Notes under the pieces: model-generated
What the model saw: the letters and a program-made list of their open reading frames with translations, nothing else
Database searches by the model: none
Told to the model about the DNA's origin: nothing
Shown: in pieces, positions 8,508 through 17,065 of the stretch
How positions within the stretch are numbered: the first letter of the stretch is position 1
How the letters are laid out: every line of letters starts with the position of its first letter
Position numbers and translations under genes: made by a program
Origin: Actinomycetota bacterium
GTDB taxonomy: Bacteria; Actinomycetota; Thermoleophilia; RBG-16-64-13
Direction of reading: 5' to 3'
DNA: 64,000 bases
Assembly: GCA_016278725.1 (NCBI GenBank)
Contig: JADQBG010000003.1
Coordinates: forward strand, 62,001 to 126,000

Positions 8508-9293
8508 TTGCTCGCCGGCGCCCTGTTCATCGCCGGCGGGGCCGCGATCATGGTCTCGCTGCTGCTTCCCAACGAAGGAAGCAGCGGTCCGCCGGCGACC
8601 ACCCCGCCACCGCCCTCCACGACGACCACCGCGGTCGAACTGCCCGGCGCCGAGGAAATCCGCACCGGAGACCTCACCGCGGCTCGCGCGCAGATCAGGG
8701 CATATCTGGAGCAGCATCCTCTGGACGAACAGGCCCACTTCCTGCTCGCGCACACGTACGAGCGGGAGGGCGATTTCGCTGCCGCGCTCGCGGCCTATCG
8801 GGCTCTTCTCGAGGTCCAGCCGAACAGTTTCGAGGCCCACTACCGGATTGGCCTTCTACAAGAGCGCCAAGAACAACTGGATGAGGCCGCCGCTTCGTAC
8901 GACGAATCGCTGGCCCTGAATTCGGATTTCACGCCGGCGCGGCTTGGGTTGGCAGAGGTGCTGGCCCAGTTGGGCCGGACCGAGGAGGCGGCTGAACTGT
9001 ATTTCGAGGTGATCGACCGGCGGCCGATGGGGGTCCACATGGACGAGGTCAGGGTTGAGTTGGCCCGGCTGCTCATCGACTTAGGCCAGACGGATAACGC
9101 GGTCATTCAGTTGGAACGCGCGCTCAGCGAGAATCCGCAAAACCAGACTGCTCCGGAACTGCTCGAGCAGGCCCGAGCCGCGGCGGCGACCACGACCACT
9201 GAAGCGGAAGCCGCCCCTGGCGCGACGACGACCACCACTATCGGCGCGGGCGCGCCTCCCGGATCGACGACGACGACGGTGGGGGAGGGCTAG
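8508..9293 (+). CDS. Membrane-anchored TPR protein with Thr-rich flanks
   Basis: An N-terminal hydrophobic anchor leads to a short Pro/Thr-rich stretch, then about four tetratricopeptide repeats (roughly residues 50-215, with units such as AHFLLAHTYEREGDFAAALA and AHYRIGLLQERQEQLDEAAA). The C-terminal tail contains blocks of four or five threonines. TPRs bind partner proteins, and the Thr-rich ends suggest an extracytoplasmic spacer. The start is doubtful. TTG 8508 has no ribosome site, whereas an ATT at 8475 sits 6 bases after GGAGG and would add the expected basic residues (RR) before the membrane helix. The stop overlaps the next gene by one base, so the two are coupled. Confidence 0.75.
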   Translation: MLAGALFIAGGAAIMVSLLLPNEGSSGPPATTPPPPSTTTTAVELPGAEEIRTGDLTAARAQIRAYLEQHPLDEQAHFLLAHTYEREGDFAAALAAYRALLEVQPNSFEAHYRIGLLQERQEQLDEAAASYDESLALNSDFTPARLGLAEVLAQLGRTEEAAELYFEVIDRRPMGVHMDEVRVELARLLIDLGQTDNAVIQLERALSENPQNQTAPELLEQARAAAATTTTEAEAAPGATTTTTIGAGAPPGSTTTTVGEG

Positions 9294-10468
9294 TGCTTGC
9301 TCGAAGTCCTTTCCCCCTTTGCTATCGGTGCCGGCCGACCGCCATCAACCGCTTGGTGGTCGGCCACTGCGTGGTCGCGCTGGCGGCGCTTATGGTCTTG
9401 CTTATAACCGCGGCGCCCGCCTTCGCCCTGGCCGACCCCGCCGGCCCGCGGGTGCAATCGGGGGCGCAGAGCGGGGAGGGCCGGGAGGCGCAGCCCCAGG
9501 CGCAGCAGCGCACCGGCCCCTTGCCGAAGACCACGCTCTCGGTCTCGCCGGTTTCCCCGGACGGCGACGAAGACTGGTACCGCACGGTGCCCCGGATCAC
9601 GCTGGTGCCGGAGTATCCCGGGCGCGCTTTTCCGACCATCTTCTATGCGTGGGAAGACGAATCGGAGGAGGTCTATGCCGGTTCTTTCACCGCGCCCGCC
9701 GGGACGAACACGCTGAAATTCCATTCCGAGGCGGGCGGGCTGGCGGAGGAAGAACGCTCCTGGGTCTTCCGCGTCGACACCAATCTGTTGGCTCCCGAGC
9801 TCACCGACCCTCCGGTCCCGGAAGACCCCAATCTGCCCTACCTGGTGACCGGGGCGGTCCCGGTGAGCGCCACGGCTGCCGACGACGTGTCCGGCATACG
9901 CCACGTGGCCTTCTTCTACTTCCCGTGGAATGAAAGCACTCAGGAATGGTCGCTTAGTGGCCGGCAGATCGGCATCAATCAACCCGTGCCTCTCAGCGGC
10001 GGGTCCTACGGTGAAAGCTGGCAGACCGTTTCGGTCCCCGATGGGAGATATCGCGTGCAGGCGCAGACGCGCGATTACGCCGGGAACACCGCGTGGTCCG
10101 AACCCTCCTTCGTCGTGGTGGACAACACCCCTCCCGACGTGTCCTTCTCGCGTCCCGCTTTTGATCAGGCCGTCGCCGGTACCTGCGTGGTTGTCGGAGC
10201 GATGCTCGAAGAGAATCTCCTCTCCTGGAAGCTCGAGATAGCCCGGGAGTCGGGAGACAATTGGGCGGTGCTCGCCGCGGGCACGGCGCCGGGCACCGGG
10301 GAGCTGCATTCCTTCGACACGCGCATCTACCCCGACGGCAAGTACCGCCTGCGTTTGACCGTGACCGACCTGGTCGGGCTGACCCGCTCTGCGGAGACCA
10401 CCATCCGGATAGCGAATCAGCCGGATTCGAGTTCTCCCCGTTCCCCGCGTTCTCCGCAGTCGTCCTAG
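9293..10468 (+). CDS. Secreted protein with Ig-like (Big-type) beta-sandwich domains
   Basis: The protein has 391 residues from GTG 9293, which overlaps the TPR stop codon. A membrane segment at about 20-45 ends in APAFALAD, a good signal-peptidase site. The mature part has at least two beta-rich repeats with the Ig-like pattern seen in extracellular proteins: SATAADDVSGIRHVAFFYF, then DGRYRVQAQTRDYAGN, then a third-domain start at VDNTPPDVSFSRP, and again DGKYRLRLTVTDLVG. The C-terminus is Ser/Pro-rich. No enzyme motif is present. It probably sits at the cell surface and may interact with the TPR protein encoded just before it. Confidence 0.7.
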   Translation: MLARSPFPLCYRCRPTAINRLVVGHCVVALAALMVLLITAAPAFALADPAGPRVQSGAQSGEGREAQPQAQQRTGPLPKTTLSVSPVSPDGDEDWYRTVPRITLVPEYPGRAFPTIFYAWEDESEEVYAGSFTAPAGTNTLKFHSEAGGLAEEERSWVFRVDTNLLAPELTDPPVPEDPNLPYLVTGAVPVSATAADDVSGIRHVAFFYFPWNESTQEWSLSGRQIGINQPVPLSGGSYGESWQTVSVPDGRYRVQAQTRDYAGNTAWSEPSFVVVDNTPPDVSFSRPAFDQAVAGTCVVVGAMLEENLLSWKLEIARESGDNWAVLAAGTAPGTGELHSFDTRIYPDGKYRLRLTVTDLVGLTRSAETTIRIANQPDSSSPRSPRSPQSS

Positions 10469-10527
10469 GAGGCCGTTCCGCCCCCGTGCTGCCCCGAATA
10501 TCGGCCATTTAGAGCCGCCTGGCCACT

Positions 10528-10557
10528 TTGATTCGGTTTTCACAAATATGGTAGATT
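10528..10557 (+). promoter_or_regulatory. Predicted promoter of hemL-rex-mqn operon
   Basis: TTGATT (10528-10533) and TAGATT (10552-10557) are 18 bases apart, a good sigma-70-type pair about 35 bases before hemL. The 18 bases 10528-10545 also resemble a Rex operator: the right half TTCACAA is perfect but the left half is poor (TTGATTC instead of TTGTGAA). Since rex is the second gene of the operon, weak autoregulation is possible. Confidence 0.5.
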
Positions 10558-10591
10558 CGCCTCTGCGGCGCGCTCAGAGCCGTCACTTGCC

Positions 10592-11905
10592 ATGGTTACG
10601 CGATACATGGGGGAAGCCTTGAAAGACCAGCGGAGCTCCGAGCTCTACCGCGAAGCCCGGCGACTCATGCCCGGCGGGGTGAACAGTCCGGTTCGGGCGA
10701 TGCTCTCGGTAGGCCGGGAGCCTTTGTTCATAGAGCGGGCCGACGGGTCCCGTATGTGGGACGCGGACGGCAACGAATTCATCGATTTCGTGGGTTCCTG
10801 GGGCCCCATGATCCTGGGCCATCGCCATCCTCGAGTGGTCGAGGCGCTGGAGCGGGCCCTGGAAAAAGGCACCAGTTTCGGGGCTCCCTCGGCGCTCGAG
10901 ATAGAGCTCGCCCGGCGTGTGGTCGACGCGGTTCCCTCGGTGGAGATGGTGCGCATGACCAGCTCGGGGACCGAAGCCACCATGAGCGCCCTCCGCGTCG
11001 CCCGCGGTTACACGGGGCGCGAAAAGATCGTCAAGTTCATCGGGGGATATCACGGACACGCGGACTTTCTGCTCGTGCACGCCGGGTCGGGGGTCGCGAC
11101 CTTCGGCCTGCCGGACAGCCCCGGAGTCACCAAGGGAACCGCCGGTGACACCATCAGTCTGCCCTACAACGACCTGGAAGCCGTGCGCCGGGCATTCGCC
11201 GACTCGGGTGAACAGATCGCCGCGGTGATTGTCGAGCCGGTGGCCGGGAACATGGGTTGTGTCCCTCCGGCGGCGGGTTTTCTCGAGGGGCTGCGCGACA
11301 TCACCGCCGCCCAGGGCAGCGTGCTGATCTTCGATGAAGTGATGACCGGCTTCCGGCTCGCCTACGGAGGCGCGCAGGAGCGCTTCGGCATCGCGCCGGA
11401 CATGACCACCCTAGGGAAGATCATCGGCGGCGGCCTGCCGGTGGGGGCCTTCGGGGGCCGGGGCGAGATCATGGAGCGGGTGGCGCCCGCGGGTGACATC
11501 TACCAGGCCGGAACGCTCTCCGGTAATCCCCTGGCCATGGCTGCGGGCATCGCCACCCTGGATGCGCTCGACCAACCGGGCAACTTTGAGTATTTGGAGA
11601 AGCGCGGAGCCCAGCTCGAAGAGGGTCTGCGCCAGGTGTCCGCAGAGACCGGGATTCCGGCGACCGTCCAGCGGGTGGGGGCCATGCTGACCGCCTTCTT
11701 CACCGATCATCCGGTGACCGATTTCGACAGCGCCAAGGCAAGCGACACCCAGCGGTTCGCCGGCTTCTTCCGGGGCATGCTGGAGCGGGGAATCTATCTG
11801 GCTCCCAGTCAGTTCGAGGCGGCCTTCTTGTCCCTGGCCCACTCCGAGGAGGACGTGGACAGGACAATTGAGGCGGCCCGGGCGGTGTTGGGAGAGTTGT
11901 CATAG
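10592..11905 (+). CDS. hemL: Glutamate-1-semialdehyde 2,1-aminomutase
   Basis: The 437-residue protein is a full-length PLP enzyme of the class III aminotransferase fold. It isomerises glutamate-1-semialdehyde to 5-aminolevulinate, the precursor of heme, in the cytoplasm. The Schiff-base lysine is K276 in [18 protein letters not shown], and the PLP-ring aspartate is in [20 protein letters not shown] near the N-terminus is the GSAM family signature. ATG 10592 is used; ATG 10607 would remove five residues. It leads a run of heme, redox-sensor and menaquinone genes, which fits a cell that makes many c-type cytochromes. A predicted promoter lies just upstream. Confidence 0.96.
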   Translation: MVTRYMGEALKDQRSSELYREARRLMPGGVNSPVRAMLSVGREPLFIERADGSRMWDADGNEFIDFVGSWGPMILGHRHPRVVEALERALEKGTSFGAPSALEIELARRVVDAVPSVEMVRMTSSGTEATMSALRVARGYTGREKIVKFIGGYHGHADFLLVHAGSGVATFGLPDSPGVTKGTAGDTISLPYNDLEAVRRAFADSGEQIAAVIVEPVAGNMGCVPPAAGFLEGLRDITAAQGSVLIFDEVMTGFRLAYGGAQERFGIAPDMTTLGKIIGGGLPVGAFGGRGEIMERVAPAGDIYQAGTLSGNPLAMAAGIATLDALDQPGNFEYLEKRGAQLEEGLRQVSAETGIPATVQRVGAMLTAFFTDHPVTDFDSAKASDTQRFAGFFRGMLERGIYLAPSQFEAAFLSLAHSEEDVDRTIEAARAVLGELS

Positions 11906-11941
11906 ACGGCTGCGGTTTGACCTTTACTGGGGGAGGTAGCG

Positions 11942-12595
11942 TTGGCGCCAGGTCCGATCGATAAGTCTCAGGTTCCGCAGGCCACCGTGCCGCGGCTGGC
12001 CCGCTATCTGCGGGTGTTGCACCGGCTGGAGAGGGAGGGCGTGCCCAAGGTCTCGTCCAAGGAGCTCGCCGAACGCCTGGACGCGAATGCCGCCCAGATC
12101 CGCAAGGACTTCAGCTACTTCGGAGAATTCGGTGTGCGCGGCGTCGGCTATGAGGTCGAGTACCTGATCGACCAGCTCTCCCGCTGTCTGGGCGTGAGCG
12201 AAAAGTGGAAGGTGATCATCCTCGGAGCCGGCAAGCTGGGGAGCGCGCTCGCCCGCTATCGCGGCTTTCAGGAGGAGGGCTTCGAGCTGGTCGGCGTGTT
12301 CGACAGCTCGCAACGAGTGGCGGGCAGCGACATCGATGGAGTGACCGTGCGGCCGGAGCGCGAACTCCCGGAATTCTTGCAGGAAAATCCCGTGGACATC
12401 GCCATTCTGACGGTTCCCGGAGAGGTGGCCCAGTTGGTGGCCGACAAGGTCATAGCCGGAGGCGTCAGAGGCATAGTCAATTTCGCCCCCGCCCGTCTCG
12501 CCTCGGTGGACGGCGTCTTCATCCGCCAGGTGGATCTCTCCACCGAACTCATGGTGGTCTCCTTCTACCTCTCCAAGGAGTGCAGCCCCCGCTGA
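11942..12595 (+). CDS. rex: Redox-sensing transcriptional repressor Rex
   Basis: The 217-residue protein has an N-terminal winged helix (about 1-80, with VSSKELAERLDANAAQIRKD as the recognition region) and a C-terminal Rossmann domain with the GAGKLGSAL dinucleotide-binding loop at about 97-105. Rex binds DNA when NADH is low and releases it when NADH rises. The start is TTG 11942 with GGGGGAGG upstream. It follows hemL by 36 bases and overlaps mqnL. A near-perfect Rex operator occurs in this window at 40820-40837, in front of nuoA, which gives it a likely local target. Confidence 0.95.
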   Translation: MAPGPIDKSQVPQATVPRLARYLRVLHRLEREGVPKVSSKELAERLDANAAQIRKDFSYFGEFGVRGVGYEVEYLIDQLSRCLGVSEKWKVIILGAGKLGSALARYRGFQEEGFELVGVFDSSQRVAGSDIDGVTVRPERELPEFLQENPVDIAILTVPGEVAQLVADKVIAGGVRGIVNFAPARLASVDGVFIRQVDLSTELMVVSFYLSKECSPR

Positions 12596-14148
12596 ACGAC
12601 CTGCGTGACTTCATGGAGCTCCTCCGCAGGCGGAAGGAGCTGGCCGAGATCAGTACCCCGGTCGATCCCCAATTGGAGATCACCGAGATAGCGGACCGGG
12701 TCGTCAAGGCCGAAGGACCCGCGCTTCTGTTCACGGATGTCAAAGGCAGCGACATGCCCGTGCTGATCGGGCAGTTCGGCACGCACGGGCGCATGCTGGC
12801 GGCGCTGCGGGCGGATAGCTATGAGTCTCTCTCCGGCCGGGTGCGCGAACTGGTGGCCATGGACGTGCCCGGCGGGCTCGTCGAGAAGCTGAAGGCCCTG
12901 GCCCGATTGCGGGACATCGCCGGCTACGGGCCCAAGATGGTCAAGGACGGCGCGTGCCAGGAAGTCATCTACCGCGGCGACGAGGTGGACCTCGGTCGCC
13001 TCCCGGTGCTCACCACCTGGCCGCTGGACGGGGGGCCGTTCATCACGCTGCCCGTTGTCTTCACCCGCGACCCCCGCAGCGGGCGGCGCAATGCCGGGAT
13101 GTACCGGCTGCAGGTCTACGACCGGAACACGACGGGCATGCATTGGCATCTGCACAAGGACGCCGCCGAGAACTACCGCCAGGCCGGCGGGCGCCTGGAA
13201 ATCGCCGTCGCCATCGGCACCGATCCCGCCGTCACCTACTCCGCCACCGCGCCGCTGCCCAAGATGTTGGACGAGATGATGTTCGCCGGCTTCCTCCGGG
13301 GGCAGGCGGTGGAGATGGTTCCCTGTGTGAGCGTGGACCTCGAGGTCCCGGCGCACGCGGAGATCGTGCTCGAGGGCTACGTCGACGTCGGGGAGCGCCG
13401 CACCGAGGGGCCGTTTGGCGATCACACCGGCTACTACTCCCTGGCCGACGAGTACCCGGTTTTTCACGTGACCGCCCTGACCCATCGCAAAGATGCGGTC
13501 TACTCGACCACCATCGTGGGCGTTCCCCCCATGGAAGACACCTACCTGGGCAAGGCCACCGAGCGGCTCTTCCTCCCCCTGCTCCAGCTGACCATGCCCG
13601 AAGTGGTGGATATGGACCTGCCTGATGAAGGCGGATTTCACAATTGCGCTATCCTTTCTATCCGGAAGTCCTATCCTCTGCACGCGCGCAAGGTGATGCA
13701 CGCGGTTTGGGGCATGGGGCAGATGCAGTTCACCAAGAACGTGATCGTGGTGGACGCGGACGTTAACGTGCACGACTACGCCGAGGTGGCCTGGCGGGTG
13801 TTGAACAACGTGGATCCCAAGCGAGATACGATGATCACCGAGGGACCCCTCGATGCCCTCGATCACTCTTCCCCCCACCCCCATTGGGGGGCGAAGATGG
13901 GAATCGACGGGACCAAGAAGTGGCCCGAGGAGGGCCACCCGCGCGAGTGGCCTCCGGATATCGTCATGGACCCCGAGGTCAAGAGGCGTGTCGACGGGTT
14001 CTGGAGCGAACTGGGACTGGAGAAATGGGGACTCGGCGACCTGGGCGGCGCTGAGGGTGGCGACTCGGCGGCACAGCCGAGCCTGGCCCGGCGTGCCGGA
14101 GGGCGGCTGCTGCGCCGGCGCGGGCGTCCGGGCGAGGACGGTCGTTAG
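12580..14148 (+). CDS. mqnL: UbiD-family decarboxylase, probable menaquinone-pathway MqnL
   Basis: The 522-residue protein belongs to the UbiD family of prenylated-FMN decarboxylases. The N-terminus NDLRDFMELLRRRKELAEI matches the family start, which supports a start at GTG 12580 or CTG 12592 rather than ATG 12613. A conserved block with NAGMYRLQVYD and the H-x-H at MHWHLHKD is present, as is GERRTEGPFGDHTGYY with the family acidic residue. In this context, next to mqnP, mqnE, mqnA and mqnC, the substrate is most likely the prenylated 1,4-dihydroxy-6-naphthoate of the futalosine route. It needs a UbiX-type flavin prenyltransferase, which is not encoded in the window. Confidence 0.88.
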   Translation: MQPPLNDLRDFMELLRRRKELAEISTPVDPQLEITEIADRVVKAEGPALLFTDVKGSDMPVLIGQFGTHGRMLAALRADSYESLSGRVRELVAMDVPGGLVEKLKALARLRDIAGYGPKMVKDGACQEVIYRGDEVDLGRLPVLTTWPLDGGPFITLPVVFTRDPRSGRRNAGMYRLQVYDRNTTGMHWHLHKDAAENYRQAGGRLEIAVAIGTDPAVTYSATAPLPKMLDEMMFAGFLRGQAVEMVPCVSVDLEVPAHAEIVLEGYVDVGERRTEGPFGDHTGYYSLADEYPVFHVTALTHRKDAVYSTTIVGVPPMEDTYLGKATERLFLPLLQLTMPEVVDMDLPDEGGFHNCAILSIRKSYPLHARKVMHAVWGMGQMQFTKNVIVVDADVNVHDYAEVAWRVLNNVDPKRDTMITEGPLDALDHSSPHPHWGAKMGIDGTKKWPEEGHPREWPPDIVMDPEVKRRVDGFWSELGLEKWGLGDLGGAEGGDSAAQPSLARRAGGRLLRRRGRPGEDGR

Positions 14149-14149
14149 G

Positions 14150-15064
14150 ATGGCCAATTCCAGCCGGCTGAGTCACCGGGGCAGCGTGGTCGAGAGCGGC
14201 CTCGGGGTGCTGTCCTATCTGGGGCTCTACATCAACCTGGTCAAGTTCGAGCACACCATTTTCGCCCTGCCCTTCGCCTACGTGGGCGCTTTCCTGGCCG
14301 AGGGGGCCATCCCCGGTTTCTGGCGGATGTTCTGGATCACGGTTGCCATGGTGGGGGCCCGCAGCCTGGCGATGGCGCTCAATCGTCTGCTGGACGCGGA
14401 GATCGACGCCATGAACCCCCGCACCGCCGTGCGCGAGTTGCCGGCGGGGAGACTCTCGCGGGTGGAAGGCTGGGTTTTCTCGCTGGTCAGCCTGGCCGTG
14501 CTCATCGCTGCGACCTTCAACCTGCCCGAGGTCACCCGCTATCTCTGGCCCCTGGTCGTACTTCCCTTCCTGATCTACCCCTTGACCAAGCGCTGGACCT
14601 GGCTCTGTCACCTGTTCCTGGGGGCCACCATCGGCCTGGGACCGGTGGGCGCCTGGGTCGCGGTCACGGGCGAAGTCACCTGGGAGCCCTTCCTTTTGGG
14701 CGGGGCGGTGGCCTTGTGGATCGCGGGATTCGACATCATCTACTCTTTCATGGATGTGTCCTTCGACCGCTCGCACGGAATCCACTCGGTGCCGGCGGAC
14801 CTCGGTTATAAGGCGGGCATTTGGCTCCCCCGCGTACTTCACACCGGCTCGATCGGTCTGCTGGTCCTCACCGGTCTGGTCACCGGGGTGGGCTGGCTCT
14901 TTTTCGCGGGCGTTCTGGTCAGTGCGGGTCTCTTGGCTTACGAGAACTGGCTGATGCGAGAGGCCGACCTGGCGAAGACGGGCATAGCCTTCATGACCAT
15001 GAACAGCCTTATCAGCGTCGTCTTTTTCGTGTTCGCCACGGGCGCGGTCTTGTTGCAGGGTTAG
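14150..15064 (+). CDS. mqnP: UbiA-family prenyltransferase, probable MqnP
   Basis: The 304-residue integral membrane protein has about eight or nine helices. Both aspartate-rich motifs of the UbiA superfamily are present: NRLLDAEIDAMNPRT (NxxxDxxxD) near residue 83 and DIIYSFMDVSFDRSHG (DxxYxxxD) near 200, which hold Mg-diphosphate of the polyprenyl donor. In the futalosine route this enzyme attaches the isoprenoid tail to 1,4-dihydroxy-6-naphthoate. It starts one base after the mqnL stop. The long form of the same reading frame that runs back into mqnL is not real, because mqnL is conserved there. Confidence 0.9.
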   Translation: MANSSRLSHRGSVVESGLGVLSYLGLYINLVKFEHTIFALPFAYVGAFLAEGAIPGFWRMFWITVAMVGARSLAMALNRLLDAEIDAMNPRTAVRELPAGRLSRVEGWVFSLVSLAVLIAATFNLPEVTRYLWPLVVLPFLIYPLTKRWTWLCHLFLGATIGLGPVGAWVAVTGEVTWEPFLLGGAVALWIAGFDIIYSFMDVSFDRSHGIHSVPADLGYKAGIWLPRVLHTGSIGLLVLTGLVTGVGWLFFAGVLVSAGLLAYENWLMREADLAKTGIAFMTMNSLISVVFFVFATGAVLLQG

Positions 15065-15074
15065 GGGGCCTCTG

Positions 15075-15800
15075 GTGAAGCCTCCACTGCTCAAGCGCGT
15101 AGACGCGGCTCCTGACCCCGGCAAGGTCCGGGCGATGTTCGACACCATCGCCGGTTCCTACGATCTGCTCAACACCCTGATGAGTGCCGGTCTTCACCAT
15201 CGCTGGCGCGAACTGGGAGTGCTCTTGGCCGGGGTGGGGCCCGGCGATACGGCGCTCGACGTGGCCACGGGCACGGGCGACTTTGCCTTCGCTCTGCGGC
15301 GGGTCGTGGGGCCCCAGGGGAGAGTGGTGGGCCTCGACTTCTCCGAAGAGATGCTCGCCGTCGCACGGGAGAAGAGCGGGCGCAATCAGCACTGGGTGGA
15401 TTTCGTCCAGGGCAACGCGCTCGACCTGCCCTTCGCCGACGATACCTTCGACGCCTCGACCGTTGGCTTTGGCATCCGAAACGTGCCGGACATCGAGCGG
15501 GCTTTTGCCGAGATGAGCCGGGTGGTGCGTCCGGGAGGCCGGGTCGTCTGTCTGGAAATCACGCAGCCGCAGATCATCGGCTTCAAGCAGTTCTTCGGGC
15601 TGTGGTTCGATCTGGGCGCGCCGGTGCTGGGCCGGCTGGCCGGGAGCAACGGCTCGGCCTATGAGTATCTTCCCGCCTCGGTGCGCCGCTTCCCCGATCC
15701 CGAAACCCTGCGGGAGATCATGCGTTCCGCGGGCATGCAGAATCCACGCTACGAGATCCTGGCCGGGGGGATCATCGCCCTTCATCACGCCTCGGTCTAG
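15075..15800 (+). CDS. ubiE: Demethylmenaquinone methyltransferase
   Basis: The 241-residue class I SAM-dependent methyltransferase of the UbiE/MenG family adds the final ring methyl to demethylmenaquinone. Motif I is LDVATGTGDFAFAL, the acidic motif II is VVGLDFSEEML, and the family signature GFGIRNVPDIERAFAEMSRV is intact, as is the C-terminal GG(I/V)IALH. The N-terminal VRAMFDTIAGSYDLLNTLMS block is also typical. The start is GTG 15075 after GGGGGCCTCTG. It completes the tail end of menaquinone synthesis next to mqnL and mqnP. Confidence 0.94.
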   Translation: MKPPLLKRVDAAPDPGKVRAMFDTIAGSYDLLNTLMSAGLHHRWRELGVLLAGVGPGDTALDVATGTGDFAFALRRVVGPQGRVVGLDFSEEMLAVAREKSGRNQHWVDFVQGNALDLPFADDTFDASTVGFGIRNVPDIERAFAEMSRVVRPGGRVVCLEITQPQIIGFKQFFGLWFDLGAPVLGRLAGSNGSAYEYLPASVRRFPDPETLREIMRSAGMQNPRYEILAGGIIALHHASV

Positions 15801-15814
15801 ACTTTGAGGAGCAA

Positions 15815-17065
15815 ATGAGTACTACCGAACCCGAGAACAAGAACCCGCGCGCCTCCGGCGCGAAAGGCACGAAAGGTGCGAACGGCGCGAACGGCCCCGG
15901 CGCCCGCCTGAGCGCATCGCTCGATCTGGTCGAAGAGAAGGTGCGCGCCCGCGAGCGGCTCGGCCGCGACGACGGCCTGGCTCTCTTGAGCAGCCCGGAT
16001 CTGCTCCGAGTGGGCCGCTTGGCCGACCTGGTCCGCAGGCGCAAGGCGGCCGAGACCGGAGCGGGCGAAGCCGTCTACTTCATCAACAATCGGCACATCA
16101 ATCACACCAACATCTGCAAGAACATGTGCCGTTTTTGCGCTTTTTCCCGGGAGGCGGGCGCAGAGGGAGCCTACGCCCTGACCCTCGAGGAGATCCTCGG
16201 CAAGGCTCGGGAAGCGGCGGCGCTGGGGGCGACCGAACTGCATATCGTCGGCGGCGAGCACCCGCAGATGAGCTATGCCGAGGTGCGGGAGATGATGCTC
16301 CGCCTGCACGAGACCGTGCCGGACATCACCCTGACCGCCTTCACCGCCTCGGAGATCGTCCACTTCGCCCAGGATGCGGGGATGAGCGAGGAAGAGGTGC
16401 TCCTGGACCTGAAGGACGTGGGGCTGGGCAGCCTTCCCGGCGGCGGCGCGGAGATCTTCTCTCCGCGGGTGCGCGGGCTGGTCTGCGAGCGCAAGATTTC
16501 CGGGGAGCGCTGGCTCGAGGTGCACAAGACGGCCCACCGCGCCGGCCTGCCCACCAACGCCACCATGCTCTACGGGCATGTCGAGAGCCTGGAGGAGCGG
16601 GTCGACCACCTGCTCGCGCTGCGCGAGGCTCAGGACGAAACCGGCGGCTTCCTGGCCTTCATCCCGCTGGCCTTCCACCCGCAGAACACCGAACTCTCTC
16701 ATCTGCCGGGGTCCACCGGAGTCGAGGATTTGAAGGTTCTGGCGGCGGCCCGGCTGTTGCTCGACAACTTCCCGCACATCAAGGCGTACTGGGTGATGAT
16801 CGGTCTCAAACTGGCGCAGGTCAGCCTCTTCTTCGGAGTGGATGACGTGGACGGCACCATCGTCGAGGAGACCATCACCCGAGCGGCGGGATCCCAGGCG
16901 GGGCAGGCGGTGGCCCGCGCCGAACTGGAACGGATAATCGCGGACGCCGGGCGGGTTCCGGTCGAACGCGACACCTTCTACCTTCCCGTGGCCGGACAGG
17001 CGCCCGCGGAGCCCTCGGGCGCCGCTTCTGCCCCCCAGGGCGGGCGCCGGGGAGTCTCGGCTTGA
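15815..17065 (+). CDS. mqnE: Aminodeoxyfutalosine synthase (radical SAM)
   Basis: The 416-residue enzyme joins 3-[(1-carboxyvinyl)oxy]benzoate to S-adenosylmethionine, giving aminofutalosine. The radical-SAM cluster motif is CKNMCRFC (CxxxCxxC) at about 109-116, preceded by NNRHINHTNIC. The GGEHP and SLPGGGAEIFSPRVRG segments are typical of MqnE/MqnC relatives. An unusual 30-residue N-terminal extension has a collagen-like Gly-x-x run. The start is ATG with GAGGAG upstream. It overlaps mqnA by four bases (TTGA). It is distinguished from MqnC in the same operon by its own conserved variants and by pairing with it. Confidence 0.92.
   Translation: MSTTEPENKNPRASGAKGTKGANGANGPGARLSASLDLVEEKVRARERLGRDDGLALLSSPDLLRVGRLADLVRRRKAAETGAGEAVYFINNRHINHTNICKNMCRFCAFSREAGAEGAYALTLEEILGKAREAAALGATELHIVGGEHPQMSYAEVREMMLRLHETVPDITLTAFTASEIVHFAQDAGMSEEEVLLDLKDVGLGSLPGGGAEIFSPRVRGLVCERKISGERWLEVHKTAHRAGLPTNATMLYGHVESLEERVDHLLALREAQDETGGFLAFIPLAFHPQNTELSHLPGSTGVEDLKVLAAARLLLDNFPHIKAYWVMIGLKLAQVSLFFGVDDVDGTIVEETITRAAGSQAGQAVARAELERIIADAGRVPVERDTFYLPVAGQAPAEPSGAASAPQGGRRGVSA

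Noticed and set aside
12205-12579. Upstream extension of the mqnL frame into rex
   Set aside because: rex is fully conserved there, and UbiD proteins start at the NDLRDF block, so the extension is only an open frame.
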